Assembly: GCA_030537195.1 (NCBI GenBank)
Contig: JAUNOK010000003.1
Span: forward strand, 62,001 to 126,000
Length of the DNA stretch: 64,000 nt
DNA from: Eubacteriales bacterium
Lineage (GTDB): Bacteria; Bacillota; Clostridia; Lachnospirales; Lachnospiraceae
Direction: 5' to 3'
Positions 62,007-64,000 of the stretch are shown piece after piece. The notes under the pieces were generated by a model. The model did not search any database. It saw nothing but the letters and a program-made list of their open reading frames with translations, and was not told the origin of the DNA. Position 1 is the first letter of the stretch. Every line of letters starts with the position of its first letter. The translations under genes and the position numbers were made by a program.

Positions 62007-64000
62007 TTACTGTACAATATATCTGATATCAAGAACATGTCTCTTAACATACATCATATCTATACTGCTGACTGTACCATCATGGTTAGCATCAGCAGCC
62101 TTATAATAAGCACCAGTAAGAGTTCTTATATCAAGAACATGTCTCTTAATATATAACATATCAATACTTGTTATCTGTCCATCTCCGTTAGCATCTCCGT
62201 ATATAACAACCGCGTATGATGCATACTCATCTCCATCTGATGTATATACAACAAATCTGTCTCCAGTTGCTATTATTTCGGATGTTTTCTCTGCTGAATC
62301 TGAGCCATATACCTTTCCATAACAGCCATTTTTAAATGAAATATTGCTTATTACATAATCTGCTGTGCTTCCGACCTCAAGTCCAGATATAAATCTTCCG
62401 TCTTCATCTATATCATAACCTGTATCAAATCCATTCTCTTCTGATGGATCTGGTACCGGGTCAGGATCTGGTATTGGATCAGCTTCTTTTCTTACGATAT
62501 TAATTACATAGTCCTGACTTTCTCCATTCTCTGCTGTAACAGTAACAACTATTCTATTGTTACCTACGGATAACGAATACTCTCCAAAGCCTTCTACTTC
62601 AGCACTATCAGCTAACTTATCACCTGACACATATACACTTGTAACATCATTATCAACAATCAGATCATATGATGTAGTGTATAATGAAAATGATGGTGTT
62701 AATGAATATCCATCGACATACAGTTCCTTAAGTCTGTTATTAGGATTTCCATCTCCTGTTGGAATTGTACATACCTCGTCTGGCATATTATCATATACAG
62801 GAATTATAAACTTAAATGATGTGTTATTAAGTGTTGTTTCACTATATGCTCTCTTACTTGTCTTTGCCTCTGATCTTGGCGCAAAAACATTAGTCATATA
62901 CTGATGAGAATAATTAACCACATCAAACTTTTCATAATATATAGTGTCCTGACCTTTATTTATGTACCATTTGCCAAGGTTAATTGCTCCACCTACTACC
63001 GCTTTATATCTTGTATTCCAAGGTCTTAATGTACTGGAATCATCTCCCTTTGCATATCTTAATCCATTCTGTACAGCAGTATAACCGCCTGACGCATATG
63101 CATTCTGACTATAATAATTATAATAGCCTACATATCCGCTTACATTACCTGATATCTGTCTTCCCGTTCCATTATATCCCTGTTCCTGAATTATTCTCGT
63201 AGCAAGATGATATGGGCTGACCTGAGATGTTTCTCCTGCTTTCATTAAAAGCGAAGGATAAGTATAACCATCAAGATCATGACTTGAGCCATCCATGAAT
63301 GAACCACTTATTATACTCTCAACCCCACTCATATTCTGAACAGATGAATCATATGACAATGCCTCAAACATAAATATATATGTATCATCTAGGAAATTTC
63401 TTGGATCAAGTACATACTGCACCAACTCACTTGAAGCCTGTACATATCCACCACTGTCAAATGTATACCACTCACCGGTTTCCCAGTTATAGCAGCCATC
63501 TGCTGTAGATTTCCATGAACTTATATTATCCTTATGAACAAGGCTTCTTGTTTTCACATTCTGTTTCTCAACCATAGTGTTCCAGTCAGTTCCATTATGA
63601 TCCGCAACAAACACCCAGTTAGGATACTGCGCATGAAGCTGTCTTAAACCATCCTTATAACTATCTGGGAATCCCTGTGAGTCAAGGTATTCCTCAAAAT
63701 CCGCATCCGGCTCATAATCACTTCTTTTATCAACAGTTATGTAACCGCCATATATATAGCCTCTCTCATAACTGCCATTAAGATAAAAACCTATGCCATA
63801 CCATGTGTCGCCGTCATCGTCAGTTGTCTCTTCGTATATATCAAACTTAAATCCACCATCCACCTTGGTTATGACTGAACCGCTGACTGGTGATGTCCTT
63901 ATTCGAAGATCCGTAACATCATAATTAACATGTCCCTGACCAATGGCCTCCTCCGCCTTAGTATTAAGCACAGAAGTAACCGTAAGGCAGGTCAGTACAA
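62007..64000 (-). CDS. Dockerin-bearing N-acetylglucosaminidase (5' end beyond window)
   Basis: About 664 residues visible; the reading frame stays open past 63971 through VLTCLTVTSVLNTKA, the end of a signal peptide, so the true start is beyond 64000. Domains in order: SH3-like (VNYDVTDLRIRTSPVSGSVI), a glucosaminidase domain (YPNWVFVADHNGTDWNTMVE, DPRNFLDDTYIFMFEALSYD), a cadherin-like beta-sandwich (LYVDGYSLTPSFSLYTTSYD), and a C-terminal dockerin with two repeats, DANGDGQITSID and DANHDGTVSSID, each followed by KRHVLDIR. Likely cuts peptidoglycan at the cell surface. Confidence 0.85.
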   Translation of the reverse strand, partial: VLTCLTVTSVLNTKAEEAIGQGHVNYDVTDLRIRTSPVSGSVITKVDGGFKFDIYEETTDDDGDTWYGIGFYLNGSYERGYIYGGYITVDKRSDYEPDADFEEYLDSQGFPDSYKDGLRQLHAQYPNWVFVADHNGTDWNTMVEKQNVKTRSLVHKDNISSWKSTADGCYNWETGEWYTFDSGGYVQASSELVQYVLDPRNFLDDTYIFMFEALSYDSSVQNMSGVESIISGSFMDGSSHDLDGYTYPSLLMKAGETSQVSPYHLATRIIQEQGYNGTGRQISGNVSGYVGYYNYYSQNAYASGGYTAVQNGLRYAKGDDSSTLRPWNTRYKAVVGGAINLGKWYINKGQDTIYYEKFDVVNYSHQYMTNVFAPRSEAKTSKRAYSETTLNNTSFKFIIPVYDNMPDEVCTIPTGDGNPNNRLKELYVDGYSLTPSFSLYTTSYDLIVDNDVTSVYVSGDKLADSAEVEGFGEYSLSVGNNRIVVTVTAENGESQDYVINIVRKEADPIPDPDPVPDPSEENGFDTGYDIDEDGRFISGLEVGSTADYVISNISFKNGCYGKVYGSDSAEKTSEIIATGDRFVVYTSDGDEYASYAVVIYGDANGDGQITSIDMLYIKRHVLDIRTLTGAYYKAADANHDGTVSSIDMMYVKRHVLDIRYIVQ

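Noticed and set aside
1..64000. CRISPR arrays, tRNA, rRNA, insertion sequences, prophage
   Set aside because: I scanned for regularly spaced direct repeats, T-loop-like ends, transposase-like proteins and phage structural genes and saw none; short elements could be missed by eye.

Overview
The window looks like chromosome of an anaerobic, low-GC, Gram-positive gut bacterium of the Lachnospiraceae (Clostridia). The support is AT-rich intergenic DNA, strong GGAGG-type ribosome binding sites, frequent TTG/GTG starts, and a mix of families typical of that group: DUF4867, DUF6110, DUF3793, DUF1653, single-chain PurL, PD-(D/E)XK AAA-ATPase-like proteins and cohesin/dockerin modules. A Lachnospira/[Eubacterium] eligens-like species is a guess, not a demonstration. 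I see no rRNA, tRNA, CRISPR array, insertion sequence or prophage. Almost everything is on the minus strand; the plus-strand genes are a glycosyltransferase pair, a PHP phosphoesterase and argG.

Layout. 1-2242: hisC (cut by the window edge) and a class I aminotransferase. 2373-5066 (+): a polytopic GT-C-like protein and a GtrB/DPM1-like glycosyltransferase. 5228-10711: a pentose operon (DUF4867 protein, FucI/AraA-superfamily isomerase, xylulokinase, transaldolase, ROK repressor). 10883-12379: an ArsP_2-type metal permease and a PAP2 phosphatase. 12459-16221: a compact Tad/type II secretion-like locus with an ATPase, a fused membrane platform and five small membrane proteins. 16371-19723: ddl, nitroreductase, murF and a lipoprotein. 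19870-23247: DUF1653 protein, PHP phosphatase, RlmI-like methyltransferase and DMT transporter. 23315-30645: arginine biosynthesis (argC-argJ-argB-argD with an orphan solute-binding lipoprotein, and divergent argG). 30819-32081: one small membrane protein and about 900 bp of gene-free, palindrome-rich DNA. 32082-35452: AI-2E exporter-family protein, a hypothetical protein and a surface protein. 35596-40862: P-II protein, APC permease, APH-fold kinase, SDR and glyA. 40985-45150: AAA/PD-(D/E)XK protein and P1B ATPase with DUF6110 protein. 45320-50576: an iron block (DUF2325, DUF3793, flavodoxin, two feoA, feoB, a FeoB-associated peptide and a Fur-family regulator). 50733-54966: PH-domain protein and purL. 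55043-56910: two aspartoacylase-family proteins. 56993-60249: a nuclease-helicase with a partner gene. 60391-64000: a membrane-anchored cohesin-like protein beside a dockerin-bearing glucosaminidase.

Main points of interest. (i) The Tad-like locus has three paralogous microproteins of 35, 45 and 62 residues; two of them are easily missed. (ii) At least four copies of TTAG-N6-CTAA sit on or near the promoters of the iron genes and define a local DtxR/IdeR-like operator set. (iii) A dockerin enzyme lies next to a membrane-anchored cohesin-like receptor, suggesting a one-enzyme cellulosome-like device for wall remodelling. (iv) The pentose operon uses a FucI/AraA-superfamily isomerase plus DUF4867 instead of XylA. 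(v) A RecB-like nuclease-Rad3-type helicase is paired with a second putative nuclease. (vi) The 31.2-32.1 kb gap contains a nested long palindrome and 34-35 bp hairpins that also occur at 5.1-5.2 kb.
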